The notes below the pieces were generated by a model. It worked only from the letters and a program-made list of their open reading frames with translations. It did no database searches and was not told where the DNA came from. From the NCBI RefSeq assembly GCF_033958435.1, contig NC_134158.1, positions 10,835,277 to 10,899,276 of the forward strand: a stretch of DNA of 64,000 nt. The letters are read 5' to 3'. The DNA comes from Carettochelys insculpta. Taxonomy: Eukaryota > Chordata > Testudines > Carettochelyidae. The first letter of the stretch is position 1, and the number at the start of each line of letters is the position of its first letter. Below, piece after piece: positions 34,245 through 44,607 of this stretch. Both the position numbers and the translations under genes were made by a program.

Positions 34245-37200
34245 ATGGGACCCCGCGAACACCTGCTGCTGCTGTGGCTGGCGCTGGGGCCGCTCCCCGG
34301 TGTGGCCGAGCCAGGTGGGTCGGGGTGGGGGAAGGACCGGACCGGACCGGACCGGACCCCCCTCCAGGGCTGGAGCCGGGGGCTGTGCCAAGGGGGACCC
34401 CGGGTGGCGGGGGACACAGGAAGGGGGTGGGGCGGGGGCTGTATGGGGCGGTGGGGGCGGGGCCAGAGGAGGTGGGGGGTGGGGGGCTGGACTGGGGGGG
34501 TGAGGGCGGGGCCAGAGGAGGTGGGAGGCTGGGGGGCTGTATGGGGCAGTGCCAGGGGGGCAGTGGGGGTCACAGCGTGGTGGGGACCCTCTGAGCTCAG
34601 CCCCTCCTGCCGCAGGCCCCGCTGTGCCCCACCGCCTGGCCTACCACTACGTGGGCACCTACGACGCCGGGGGGCTGCTGGAGTTCGGGGCGGCCGGGCT
34701 GCTGGACGGGGCCCCCCTCGACGGCTACAACCGCACCACCCGCGCCAAGGTGCCGGCCCAGCCCTGGGTGGGGGCGGGGCTGGACCCCGAGTACTGGCGC
34801 CGGGGGGGGGCCTCACGCGCCGCCAAGGAGGACTGGTTCCGCCGCAACGTGGAGACCCTCAAACAGAGAACCAACCAGACCCAGGGTGAGACCCCCGGTG
34901 CCCGACCCCCGGCGCCCTGGAGCCCCCAGCGCCCGACCCTCAGTGCCCTGCCCAGAACCCCCCCCCAGCAGCCGACCCCCAGCGCCCTGCCCGGAGCCCC
35001 CCCAGCACCCGACCCCCAGCGCCCTGCCCGGAGCCCCCCCAGCACCCGACCCCCAGCGCCCTGCCTGGAGCCCCCCAGCACCCGACCCCCAGCGCCCTAC
35101 CCAGAGCGCCCCCAGCACCCGACCCCCAGCGCCCTGCCCGGAGCGCCCCCAGCACCCGACCCCCAGCGCCCTGCGTGGAGCCCCCCAGCGCCCGACCCTC
35201 AGTGCCCTGCCCAGAACCCCTCCCCCAGCAGCCGACCCCCAGCGCCCTGCCTGGAGCCCCCCAGCGCCCGACCCCCAGCGCCCTGCCCGGAGCCCCCCCA
35301 GCGCCCTGCCTGGAGCCCCCCAGCGCCCGACCCTCAGTGCCCTGCCCAGAACCCCCCCCCAGCAGCCGACCCCCAGCGCCCTGCCCGGAGCCCCCCCAGC
35401 GCCCTGCCTGGAGCCCCCCAGCGCCCGACCCTCAGCGCCCTGCCCAGAACCCCCCCCCAGCACCCGACCCCCAGCGCCCTGCCTGGAGCCCCCCAGCACC
35501 CGACCCCCAGCGCCCTACCCAGAGCGCCCCCAGCACCCGACCCCCAGCGCCCTGCCCGGAGCCCCCCCTGCACCCTGCCTGCAGTCCCCCAGCGCCCGAC
35601 CCCCAGTGCCTTGCCCAGAACCCCCCCCCCAGCACCCGACCCCCAGCGCCCTGCCCGGAGCCCCCCCAGCGCCCTGCCCAGAACCCCCCCCAGCACCCGA
35701 CCCCCAGCGCCCTACCCAGAGCCCCCCCAGCACCCGACCCCCAGTGCCCTGCCCGGAGCCCCCCCAGCACCCTGGAGCCCCCAACGCCCTGCCCAGAGCC
35801 CCCCCTGCACCCTGCCTGCAGGCCCCCAGCACCCGACCCCCCGCGCCCTGGAGCCCCCAGCGCCCTGCCCGGAGCCCCCTCAGCACCCGACCCCCAACGC
35901 TCTGCCTGGAGACCCCCAGCACCCGACCCCCAGCGCCCTGCCCGGAGCCCCCCCAGCACCTGACCCCCAACGCTCTGCCCAGAGCTCCCCCAGTGCCCTG
36001 TCTCCCAGCCTGGAGCCCCACCAGTGCCCTGCCCGGAGCTTCCCCAGTGCCCCCAGCACTCTGCCCCCCGGCCTGGAGCCCCCCGCCCAGTGTCCCACTG
36101 CCCCCCAACTCGGAGCCCCTCACTGCCGTCCACCTGCCCAGCCAGCAGCCCCCGACCAACCAAGCGCCATGAATGGGTCTGATCGGAGTCCGGGGCCCCA
36201 CCTCCTGCAGCGAGGAGTTCCAAGGGTTCACGCGTGCTGGGGGGACGACACCCTCCTGCCCCCTCATGCCGGGGGACCCCAGGATTCCAGTGCCCAGCCC
36301 CCCCCGCCCCGAGCCACCTGTGCCCCTTGAGCGCCTCACCCCACTCCTCCCCACCCCCATCTCCCCCTCTCCCATGACGGCCCCCTGTCCCCGGAGCCCC
36401 ACGCTCCCAGCCCCCTGGGGCCGCCAGCCACCCACGCTGACCCCCGGCTCCGTCCCAGGCCGGCACACGCTGCAGTGGTCGCTGGGCTGCGAGCTGGAGC
36501 CCGGGGGGCTGGTGCGCGGCTGGTACCAGCTGGGCTACGACGGGGAGGACTTCGTGGTGTTCGACGGCGGGAACCGGCGCTGGCTGGCGGCTGCGCCCTG
36601 GGCCGAGGCCACCGGGCGCCGCTGGGATGCCCAGCCCGAGTTCGCCCGGCAGCTGCACAGCTACCTGGGGGACACCTGCGTGGAGTGGCTGGGCCGTTTC
36701 CTCCGCAGCCGGCGCGCCTGGGTCCGCAGCGCAGGTACGGGGAGGGGGGGTGCCCGGGGGTCCGCAGCTCAGGTACGGGGGTACCTGGGGGTCCGCAGCG
36801 CAGGTACAGGGGGGCGCCCGGGGGTCCGCAGCGCAGGTACGGGGGGGAGCGCCCAGGGGTCTGCAGCGCAAGTATGGGGGGGGGGGCCCGGGGGTCCGGT
36901 CACCTCACAGATTGGGGCTGGATGACCCCCAAGGAAGGGGCAAGGGATGACCCCCAGAGAGGGATTGGGGTGACTGCCAGATGTGGGGCAGGGTGACCTC
37001 CAGGCAGGGCTGGGCGACTCCCGCTGTGGGGCTGGGAGATCCCAGGTGGGGGGTGACCTCCAGGCAGGGCTGGGCGACCCCCGCTGTGGGGCTGGGAGAT
37101 CCCAGGTGGGGGGGGACCCCTGGGCAGGGCTGGCGACCCCCGATGTGGGTCTGGGAGATCCCAGGTGGGGGGGGACCCCTGGGCAGGGCTGGGCGACCGC

Positions 37201-38669
37201 CGATGTGGGTCTGGGAGATCCCAGGAGAGGTGAGGACCCCGGGCAGGGCTGGGCGACCCCCGCTGTGGGGCTGGGAGATCCCAGGAGAGGTGGGGACCCC
37301 CGGGCAGGGCTGGCGATCCCCGCTGTGGGGCTGGGAGATCCCAGGTGGGGGGGGACCCCCGGGCAGGGCTGGGCGACCCCCGATGTGGGGCTGGGAGATC
37401 CCAGGAGAGGTGGGGACCCCGGGCAGGGCTGGGCGACCCCCGATGTGGGGCTGGGAGATCCCAGGAGAGGTGGGGACCCCGGGCAGGGCTGGGCGACCCC
37501 CGCTGTGGGTCTGGGAGATCCCAGGTGAGGGGGGGACCCCCGGGCAGGGCTGGTGACCCGACGTCAGGCCGTGTCTGATCACCCTGCCGCCCCGCAGCCC
37601 CCCCCCAGGTGCAGGTGTGGTCGCGGCCAATGCCCGGGCGCCAGGGCTGGCTGGCGCTGTGGTGCCAGGCCGGGGGCTTCCCCACGGCGGATGTGGCGGT
37701 GACCTGGCTGCGGGGGGCGGCGGTGCTGGTGGAGGCAGAGGTGGGGCCGGCGCTGCCCAGCGGGGCTGGGACCTACCAGCGCCGCAGCCGCCTGCTGCTG
37801 CCTGAGGGCCAGGCCGGGGGGGTGCGCTGCCGGGCCACCCACGGGGACCTGGACGCGCCGCTGGAGGCCCTGTGGGGTAAGAGCCCCCCGTGTCCCCCAC
37901 TAAAAGTACCCCCTCCCCTCCCCTCCCCTCCCCATGGTGCCTGGCTAAGCCCGCCCCCAAGTTCCCCCAGCCCCCACTCCACCCCTCCCCCACCAAGCCG
38001 TCCTCCCCCGATTCCACCCCTCCTCCACCAGGCTGCCCCCCATTCCACCCCTCCTCCACCAGGCCACCCCATCCCCCCTCCACTCCTCCCCCACCAGGCT
38101 GCCCCCCCGTGCCCATGCCCCCCCCCACTAACCGTTCTCCCCTTGGCTCTCTCCCAGCCCCCGAGACCCCGAGTGCCGAGGGCGTCTCCCCCGGGGTTGT
38201 GGCCGGGGCAACTCTGGGGGCGCTGGGAGGCCTGGCCGGTGCCGGGGCGCTGCTGCTGTGGGGGAGGCGAGGTAAGAGGTTATTGAGTGGGCGGCAGAGA
38301 AGGGGGGATCTGACTTCAGCCTCCAGCAGGGCCTGGGGGCGGCTGCTCTTAGGGACGGTGGCCTCGCATTATGGGGAGGTGGAGGCTGGGACCCCCATCT
38401 CTGGGGGTGGTGGGTCCTGGCTGGACACGGTCCGAGCTGGCATGGTCTGATTCCCTGAGAACGGACACAGCTCATCACACCCCACGCTCCTTGTGTCCTG
38501 CAGCTCGCCGCCCACTCAGGTGCTCCAGGCTGGACCTGATCACAGGTGAGAGACCCGTGTGCCCCCCACCCCGGGCTCTGCTGGCCTGCCCCCCTCCCTG
38601 CCCCCTTGCCGGGGCACTGGCTAACTTCTGCCCTCTCTGCCAGAGAATGAGGAGCCTGAAGGCAGCTGA
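34245..38669 (+). CDS. MHC class I heavy chain
   Basis: Complete gene. Exons 34245-34314, 34616-34885, 36459-36734, 37598-37876, 38158-38271, 38504-38545 and 38644-38669, all phase 1 with GT-AG borders, give 358 residues. Order: signal peptide (LLLLWLALGPLPGVA), alpha1, alpha2, alpha3 immunoglobulin domain, hydrophobic membrane segment, short tail ending ENEEPEGS. Alpha1 has the YNRTTR, EYW and NQT glycosylation motifs; alpha2 has the GCEL and DTCVEWL cysteines. Peptide-end contact positions are largely kept: Y7, Y59, R84, T143, R146, W147, Y159, F171 (family numbering), so classical-type peptide binding is possible, with Y171F the odd change. The sequence is otherwise quite diverged, so a non-classical role is also possible. 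The product should pair with beta-2-microglobulin. It is probably interferon-inducible. Introns 2 and 3 are mostly minisatellite. Confidence 0.92.
34616..34885 (+). CDS. Class I alpha1 exon
   Basis: 270 bases, phase 1. Encodes the first half of the groove: HRLAYHYVGTYDAG strand, YNRTTRAKVPAQPWV, DPEYW and a helix ending LKQRTNQTQ. The NQT site matches the canonical N86 glycosylation site of class I molecules; NRTT is an additional site. Confidence 0.9.
34890..36050. repeat. Minisatellite, about 36-bp unit, class I intron 2
   Basis: Units of CCCAGCGCCCTGCCCGGAGC and CCCCCCAGCACCCGACC with length variants; it fills most of the alpha1-alpha2 intron. Confidence 0.92.
36459..36734 (+). CDS. Class I alpha2 exon
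   Basis: 276 bases, phase 1. LQWSLGCELEPGGLVRGWYQ opens the domain, YDGEDFVVFD is the third strand, ATGRRWDAQPEF covers T143/R146/W147, and YLGDTCVEWLGRFL the helix with the second cysteine. The donor GCAG|GTACGG at 36734/36735 is repeated four more times just downstream. Confidence 0.9.
36722..36885 (+). repeat. Tandem repeat of the alpha2 exon end and splice donor
   Basis: Five copies of GGTCCGCAGCGCAGGTACGG (31-38 bp period). The first is the real exon 3 border; the copies put further GT donors at 36773, 36804, 36837 and, degenerate, 36872. The second and third additional sites (36804, 36837) are 69 and 102 bases downstream and would keep the frame. Confidence 0.85.
36985..37560. repeat. 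Minisatellite, about 59-bp unit, class I intron 3
   Basis: Ten copies of GGGCAGGGCTGGGCGACCCC then GTGGGGCTGGGAGATCCCAG followed by GTGGGG or GAGAGGTGGG. Many units contain an AG|GTGGGG donor-like word. Confidence 0.92.
37598..37876 (+). CDS. Class I alpha3 (Ig-like) exon
   Basis: 279 bases, phase 1. PPQVQVWSRP, LALWCQAGGFPTADVAVTWL and GVRCRATHGDL show the C1-set Ig fold with both cysteines. The loop that binds CD8 in classical molecules is not clearly conserved. Confidence 0.88.
38158..38271 (+). CDS. Class I connecting peptide and membrane exon
   Basis: 114 bases, phase 1. PETPSAEGVSP connecting peptide, then a 22-residue hydrophobic helix (VVAGATLGALGGLAGAGALL) and the stop-transfer GRR. 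Two short tail exons follow (38504-38545 and 38644-38669). Confidence 0.88.
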
Positions 38670-38993
38670 TCCAGTGGGTCAGGTAAGTGCCCCCCCTCAC
38701 AGTCCCCCCACCTTACCCCCCACTGCCACCTCTGCCCCCCCACCCCCTGTCCCCATCACAGCCCCTCGGCTCCCCCAGCCCCCAACCGCTCACCACAGCC
38801 AGCTCCACACCAGCGGGTTTCTGATCAAGGCAGAGATCCCCCTGCATGGTCACATCAGGCCCTCCCCGCCATCAGCCACCCCGTGCACCGCACACCTGCC
38901 CCGCCGTGGGCTCTGTCTTGGGGACCCGCCATACCCAGCCAAGCCCTTTGCCAACATTTCCACGTCCCCCCCAGCTCTTCTCTCCCCCCACAG

Positions 38994-39265
38994 GCCAGAT
39001 TTCCCACCCGGACGCCTGGGTTCCGAGCAGCCAGAGCAGGTCATGCCCGGGGCTGGAGGTGGCACTAGGAGGGACCCGGACAGGGAGCTGGGGCTCTGAT
39101 TGCTGCCCAGTTCTGCTCCTGCGCCCCACTCCGGACGGGGCAGGAAGGGAAGCGGTGGAGGAGGTGAGGTCGGAGGGCGCTGCCCTGGCCCCACTGGATG
39201 TACAGCACCGAGCGCCCGGGGCAGACCTGCAATATGGACAATAAAGAATCGTTTCTCATTGTCTC
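38994..39265 (+). other. Class I 3' UTR exon with AATAAA
   Basis: The exon holding the stop codon ends at CAG|GTAAGT (38682/38683). A strong acceptor (CCCCCCCACAG) precedes 38994. AATAAA lies at 39240-39245 and the minisatellite begins at once after it, so cleavage should fall near 39260. Confidence 0.7.
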
Positions 39266-39274
39266 CCTGTCCTG

Positions 39275-40525
39275 TGCCCTGCTGCCCCCTTGAGCCAGCC
39301 TGGCCCTGCCCCGTTCTTAACACCCCACCCCCTGAGCCAGCCTGGCCCTGCCCCGTTCTTAACACCCCACCCCTGAGCCAGCCTGGCGCTGCCCCGTTCT
39401 TAACACCCCACCCCCTTGAGCCAGCCTGGCGCTGCCCCGTTCTTAACACCCCACCCCCTGAGCCAGCCTGGCCCTGCCCCGTTCTTAACACCCCACCCCT
39501 GAGCCAGCCTGGCGCTGCCCCGTTCTTAACACCCCACCCCCTGAGCCAGCCTGGCCCTGCCCCGTTCTTAACACCCCACCCCCTGAGCCAGCCTGGCCCT
39601 GCCCCGTTCTTAACACCCCACCCCTGAGCCAGCCTGGCCCTGCCTCGTTCTTAACACCCCACCCCTGAGCCAGCCTGGCGCTGCCCCGTTCTTAACACCC
39701 CACCCCCTGAGCCAGCCTGGCGCTGCCCCGTTCTTAACACCCCACCCCCTGAGCCAGCCTGGCGCTGCCCCGTTCTTAACACCCCACCCCTGAGCCAGCC
39801 TGGCCCTGCCCCGTTCTTAACACCCCACCCCTGAGCCAGCCTGGCCCTGCCCCGTTCTTAACACCCCACCCCTGAGCCAGCCTGGCGCTGCCCCGTTCTT
39901 AACACCCCACCCCCTGAGCCAGCCTGGCGCTGCCCCGTTCTTAACACCCCACCCCCTGAGCCAGCCTGGCCCTGCCCCAGTCTCTGCTGCCCCCCTGAGC
40001 CAGCCTGGCCCTGCCCCGTTCTTAACACCCCACCCCCTGAGCCAGCCTGGCGCTGCCCCGTTCTTAACACCCCACCCCCTGAGCCAGCCTGGCCCTGCCC
40101 CGTTCTTAACACCCCACCCCCTGAGCCAGCCTGGCGCTGCCCCGTTCTTAACACCCCACCCCCTGAGCCAGCCTGGCCCTGCCTCGTTCTTAACACCCCA
40201 CCCCTGAGCCAGCCTGGCCCTGCCCCAGTCTCTGCTGCCCCCCTGAGCCAGCCTGGCCCTGCCCCGTTCTTAACACCCCACCCCCTGAGCCAGCCTGGCC
40301 CTGCCCCATTCTTAACACCCCACCCCTGAGCCAGCCTGGCCCTGCCCCGTTCTTAACACCCCACCCCCTGAGCCAGCCTGGCCCTGCCCCGTTCTTAACA
40401 CCCCACCCCTGAGCCAGCCTGGCCCTGCCCCGTTCTTAACACCCCACCCCCTGAGCCAGCCTGGCCCTGCCCCGTTCTTAACACCCCACCCCTGAGCCAG
40501 CCTGGCCCTGCCCCGTTCTTAACAA
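39275..40525. repeat. Minisatellite, about 40-bp unit, about 31 copies
   Basis: Units of TGAGCCAGCCTGGCCCTGCC and CCGTTCTTAACACCCCACCC. It begins about 25 bases after the class I polyadenylation signal. Confidence 0.95.
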
Positions 40526-40529
40526 GGGC

Positions 40530-40945
40530 TGGGGGGAGGCAGGAATTATTAGGGGCACCGGCAGGGCTGGGGGGGCAGGGGCTGCAGGGTGGTAGGTGGG
40601 CACCGGCAGGGCTGGGGGGCAGGGGCTGCAGGTGGGAGTTGGGGGGACTGGCAGGGCTGGGGGACAGGAGCAAGGGGCACCGGCAGGACTGGGGGGGGCA
40701 GGGGGGCACCGGCAGGGCTGGGGGGGGGCAGGGGCTGCAGGGTGGTAGGTGGGCACCGGCAGGGCTGGGGGACAGGAGCAAGGGGCACTGGCAGGGCTGG
40801 GGGGGGCAGGGGGGCACCGGCAGGGCTGGGGGGGTAGGGGCTGCGGGTGGGAGTGGGGGGGACTGGCAGGGCTGGGGGACAGGAGCAAGGGGCACCGGCA
40901 GGACTGGGGGGGGCAGGGGGGCACCGGCAGGGCTTGAGGGGGGGT
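40530..40945. repeat. Minisatellite matching 25.77-26.10 kb
   Basis: Same GGGGCACCGGCAGGACTGGG and GGGGACTGGCAGGGCTGGGG unit types as the left copy, leading into the 230-base identical segment. Confidence 0.88.
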
Positions 40946-41150
40946 CAGGCATTTTTAGGGGCACCGGGAGCTGGTCCTGCCTTCCCAGGCCTGGCTGGGG
41001 GTTCCCAGGCCCCAGCGCCGTTCCAAGGCCCGGGGCGCCCTCTATGGGCCGAGAGAGGCCAAGACACCCCAGTGGAGAAGGCACCTGCCACCTGGACCAT
41101 GTTCTGCCTATGAGAGCCCCTCTCCGAGCCAGGGAGAACCCAGGAGTCCT
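40920..41150 (+). repeat. Direct repeat flanking the class I region, right copy
   Basis: Identical by eye to 26080-26310 (offset 14839), including GCCGTTCCAAGGCCCGGGGC and GAGAGGCCAAGACACCCCAG. Confidence 0.92.
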
Positions 41151-41620
41151 GGCTCCCAGCCCCTGCTCTGACCACCAGCCCCCACTGCCCTCCCAGCTCC
41201 GGGGAGAACCCAGGAGTCCTGGCTCCCAGCCCCTGCTCTGACCACCAGCCCCCACTGCCCTCCCAGCACCAGGGAGAACCCAGGAGTCCTGGCTCCCAGC
41301 CCCTGCTCTAACCACCAGCCCCCACTGCCCTCCCAGCACCAGGGAGAACCCAGGAGTCCTGGCTCCCAGCCCCTGCTCTAACCACCAGCCCCCACTGCCC
41401 TCCCAGCTCCGGGGAGAACCCAGGAGTCCTGGCTCCCAGCCCCTGCTCTAACCACCAGCCCCCACTGCCCTCCCAGCGCCAGGGAGAACCCAGGAGTCCT
41501 GGCTCCCAGCCCTGCTCTGACCACCAGCCCCCACTGCCCTCCCAGCGCCAGGGAGAACCCAGGAGTCCTGGCTCTCAGCCCCTGCTCTAACCACCAGCCC
41601 CCATTGCCCTCCCAGTGCCA
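41120..41620 (-). repeat. SINE-head tandem array, about 7 units
   Basis: Same 68-bp unit as at 26.3 kb, running up to the zinc-finger remnant. Confidence 0.88.
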
Positions 41621-41626
41621 GGTGGG

Positions 41627-41735
41627 AGCTGTGGGGAAGCGGTGCTCGCACTTGGCGCAGGGGTAGGGCCGCTGGCCCGTGTGTAGGTGCCTGTGGGTGA
41701 GCAGGTTGGAGCTGACCCAGGAGGGCCAACCCCAT
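41627..41735 (-). pseudogene. C2H2 zinc-finger remnant
   Basis: The minus strand encodes [16 protein letters not shown] then [10 protein letters not shown]: the H-x3-H end of one finger, the TGxRPYxC linker and the C-x2-C start of the next. It is then cut off by SINE-head sequence. No start, KRAB or further fingers are visible. It is a fragment of a Krueppel-type zinc-finger gene, probably dead. Confidence 0.65.
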
Positions 41736-41889
41736 CCCACCCCCCAGGCCCTCCCCTGCTGGCCCCGATTCTGAGCCCAATCCTGAGCAGGGGAAGTGCA
41801 GCGGGGGGAGGGGGGTAAGCCCAGCTCTGCCCCGGCTGCACAACGCGGGTGTCACACAGCCCTGGGAAGACAGAGGGAATGCAAACCCG

Positions 41890-42655
41890 TGTGCACGCAC
41901 AACTCTGCACACACACTTGTGCGCAAACGCACTTGTGCACACGCACACGTGCACGCTCTTCACGTCCACACACACCTGTGCACACACTGCCCTGCATGAC
42001 ACATGCACACATACACTTGTGTGCACCCCCCACTCTTCACGTCCACACACGTGTGAACACACCCACACATACGACATCAACACGTGCACATGCACTTGTG
42101 CGCACATGCACACACACGCTCTTCACATTCACACGTGTGAACACACCCACATCAACACATGCACATGCACTTGTGCGCACACCCCCCCATGCTCTTCACA
42201 TCCACACACGTGTGAACACACCCACACATACCACATCAACACGTGGACATGCACTTGTGCACACCCCCCCATGCTCTTCACATCCACACACGTGTGAACA
42301 CACCCACACCAACACGTGCACATGCACTTGTGCGCACCCCCCATGCTCTTCACATCCACACACGTGTGAACACACCCACACATACCACACCAACACGTGC
42401 ACATGCACTTGTGCGCACCCCCCCACGCTCTTCACATCCACACACGTGTGAACACACCCACACATACCACATCAACACGTGCACATGCACTTGTGCGCAC
42501 ACACCCCATGCTCTTCACATCCACACACGTGTGAACACACCCACAAATACCACACCAACACGTGCACATGCACTTGTGTGCACACCCCCCACGCTCTTCA
42601 CATCCACACACGTGTGAACACACCCACACATACCACATCAACACGTGCACACGCC
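41890..42655. repeat. CA-rich minisatellite, about 75-80-bp unit
   Basis: About nine units with CACACGTGTGAACACACCCA, CACGTGCACATGCACTTGTG and ATGCTCTTCACATCCACACA. CACACGTGTG palindromes recur in each unit. Confidence 0.92.
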
Positions 42656-43850
42656 CACGTTGTTACAGTGTGGGGGGACCCCAGGCCCTGCCCCCCACCC
42701 GACGCACCTCCCAGCCACCAGAGAGAACGGGGTTGTGTAGCAGCAGGGCCACAGCACAGCCTGGCTGGGGGCGGGGGGCTGGGGGGGGGCGGGTTGGTGC
42801 ACCTGTAGCATCACAACCCCTCCCCCACCAGCCCAGCCTGGCCCACCTTAAACCCTGACACTTCCATTAGGGGGTGATGTGCTTTGCTGGGCCGGACCCA
42901 CTGCTTCTGAGTGGGGTGGGGCAGAGCCGGGCTCCCTCTCCAGCCAGGCCCAGGCTGGGCGCGCGGCGGGAACCCCTGTGCCACCCGGGCCGGACGCATG
43001 GCTCTGCGAGGGGCCGGCACGGGGGCTGTGCCGCGGGCAGTGGCTGGCAGGCCATCCTTCCAGGGCGGTGGCGGCTGGTGCCTGCCTGGCGTGGGGCTGG
43101 GCCCGCCAGCCGCGAAGGGAGGGAGGGGCGGCCCTGGAAGGCCAGGCCTGTCCGCGAGCTATGGGGGTGCTGCCCCCAGCCTGGGCCTCTTCTGCTCCTG
43201 GCCCCACGGGGGCCGCGCCGGGAGAGGGGAAGGAGCCCGAGAGAGCCCAGCCCAGCTGCGTGGGTGCTCGTGCAGCTGCAGCCAGTGCGGCGAGGGCCTG
43301 TGGTTGAAGGGAGCCGCGTTCCCACGCCGGGGGGCTCAGCCGGGCTGCACTCGGCGCATGTGGTGCTACAGCCGTCCCGCCGGGGCTCCAGCGCAGACGC
43401 CACCGCCGGCCGCAGAGGTTTTCCCAGGGGCGCTGGCGAGCCCCAGTTCCGTGGGAACAGCCGGGCGGCGCTGGCGGCGGGGGGGCCGGCTGGGGATGGC
43501 AGACGCCCGCCAGCGGCTGCACCACCTGCAGGACAAGGACGAGGAGCTCCCCAGCAGATGGGCGGGGAGAGGGGTCGGGCAGGCTCCGGCGCATGGGGCA
43601 CGCGGCACCTCCGGCTGGGCCCGGTGCAGCAGGGCTGTGGGCTACGGAGAGGCACCCTCAATACAACCCATGGTGGGGAGAGGGGCCCAGAGGGGTCCCC
43701 GAGCCGGGCCCTGGCCTCCTCCCTCCCCAGCCAGCCCCACTCCCCCGTTCCAAGCGCCCCAGGCAGGCCCCTTCTCCTGCCCCTGTCCCGGCTCCTAGGC
43801 AAGAGGTGTCAACAAAGGACCCTGGGCCCGAGTCTGCTGGAGAGGAGAGG
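42655..43850. other. Unique stretch, LTR-like fragment at its end
   Basis: No supported exon. A plus-strand CSCSQCGEGLWLKG word at 43268-43309 could be another zinc-finger scrap. 43628-43812 resembles the LTR family in reverse (GGAGAGGGGCCCAGAGGGG). Confidence 0.35.
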
Positions 43851-44005
43851 GGAGGCCAGGAGAGGAGAGGAGAAGAGGGGAGAGGCCAGGCGAGGCGAGG
43901 CCAGGAGAGGTGAGGCCGGGAGAGGCGAGGCCAGGAGAGGTGAGGCCAGGCCAGACCAGGCCAGGCCAGGAGAGGTGAGGCCAGGAGAGACGAGGCCAGG
44001 CCGGC
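43850..44005. repeat. GAGAGGCCAGGCGAGG short tandem repeat
   Basis: Purine-rich 10-20-bp units of GAGGCCAGGAGAGG. 44005-44600 is unique with nothing recognised. Confidence 0.8.
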
Positions 44006-44601
44006 CGGGAGCCCTGTGCGGCAGGCAGGGCGAGCACAACCGGGGCAGTGAGCAGGACGGGGGACTCGGCCGTGGGGTCACCCCTGCCTTTGGCTCTGGC
44101 TCCCATTGGGGGCCTGTCCTGCAGGGGGACCTGGCGGGGCTCAGAGAAGAGCTAGAAAGGTGGGGGAAAGGCCGGGTGAGAGCAGCCGCAGGCAGTTACC
44201 CCACCAGCACCGAGCAGGGCATGGGGGCTGCAAGGCCCAGTGGGGCAGAGGGGGCCTCGGGCTCCCAGCCCATCAGCCCCACAGCCGGCTGATTTCTGCC
44301 CCCTCTCCCTGCAGGGCTCCCGCCCCTCAGACCCCGCGGCCGGCAGGAGCCTGCGCCCCGCTCAGCCAGCACCTTGTCCAGCCCAGGAGCGCAGAACTGG
44401 GGCGGCGCCTGGGCAGCGGTCGGGTCCCTCAGGCCCACAGACCAGCTCTCCCAGCCCCAGGCTCCCTCGCTCACCCGGGAGCCGCGCGTGCCAGGGGGAA
44501 GGGGCAGGAGCTCTGGGGTGCCAGGACCCTCGCAGCAGCCGAGGGCAGAGCTGTGCCACACGGACGCACTTGCCTCCTCGGGGCGGTTTGTACCAGCAGC
44601 T

Positions 44602-44607
44602 TTTATT
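44602..44607 (-). terminator. CD1: Probable polyadenylation signal of CD1 copy 1
   Basis: TTTATT on the plus strand is AATAAA on the minus strand, 563 bases beyond the stop codon. Confidence 0.5.

Noticed and set aside
31379..34391. Minus-strand open frames of over 900 codons rich in SVCLSVCPSV
   Set aside because: Translation of the GACA/GGAC minisatellite; open in several frames at once and without any domain.
34245..38669. FcRn (FCGRT) identity for the plus-strand gene
   Set aside because: The alpha1 NQT site, T143/W147/Y159 contacts and the DTCVEWL helix are those of peptide-binding class I, not FcRn.
43268..43309. Second zinc-finger scrap (CSCSQCGEGLWLKG)
   Set aside because: Only one C-x2-C pair without histidines or linker; may be chance.
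44106..44200. Short coiled-coil exon (GDLAGLREELERW) of a butyrophilin or TRIM gene
   Set aside because: A single heptad-like stretch with no neighbouring domain exons; not enough to call a gene.
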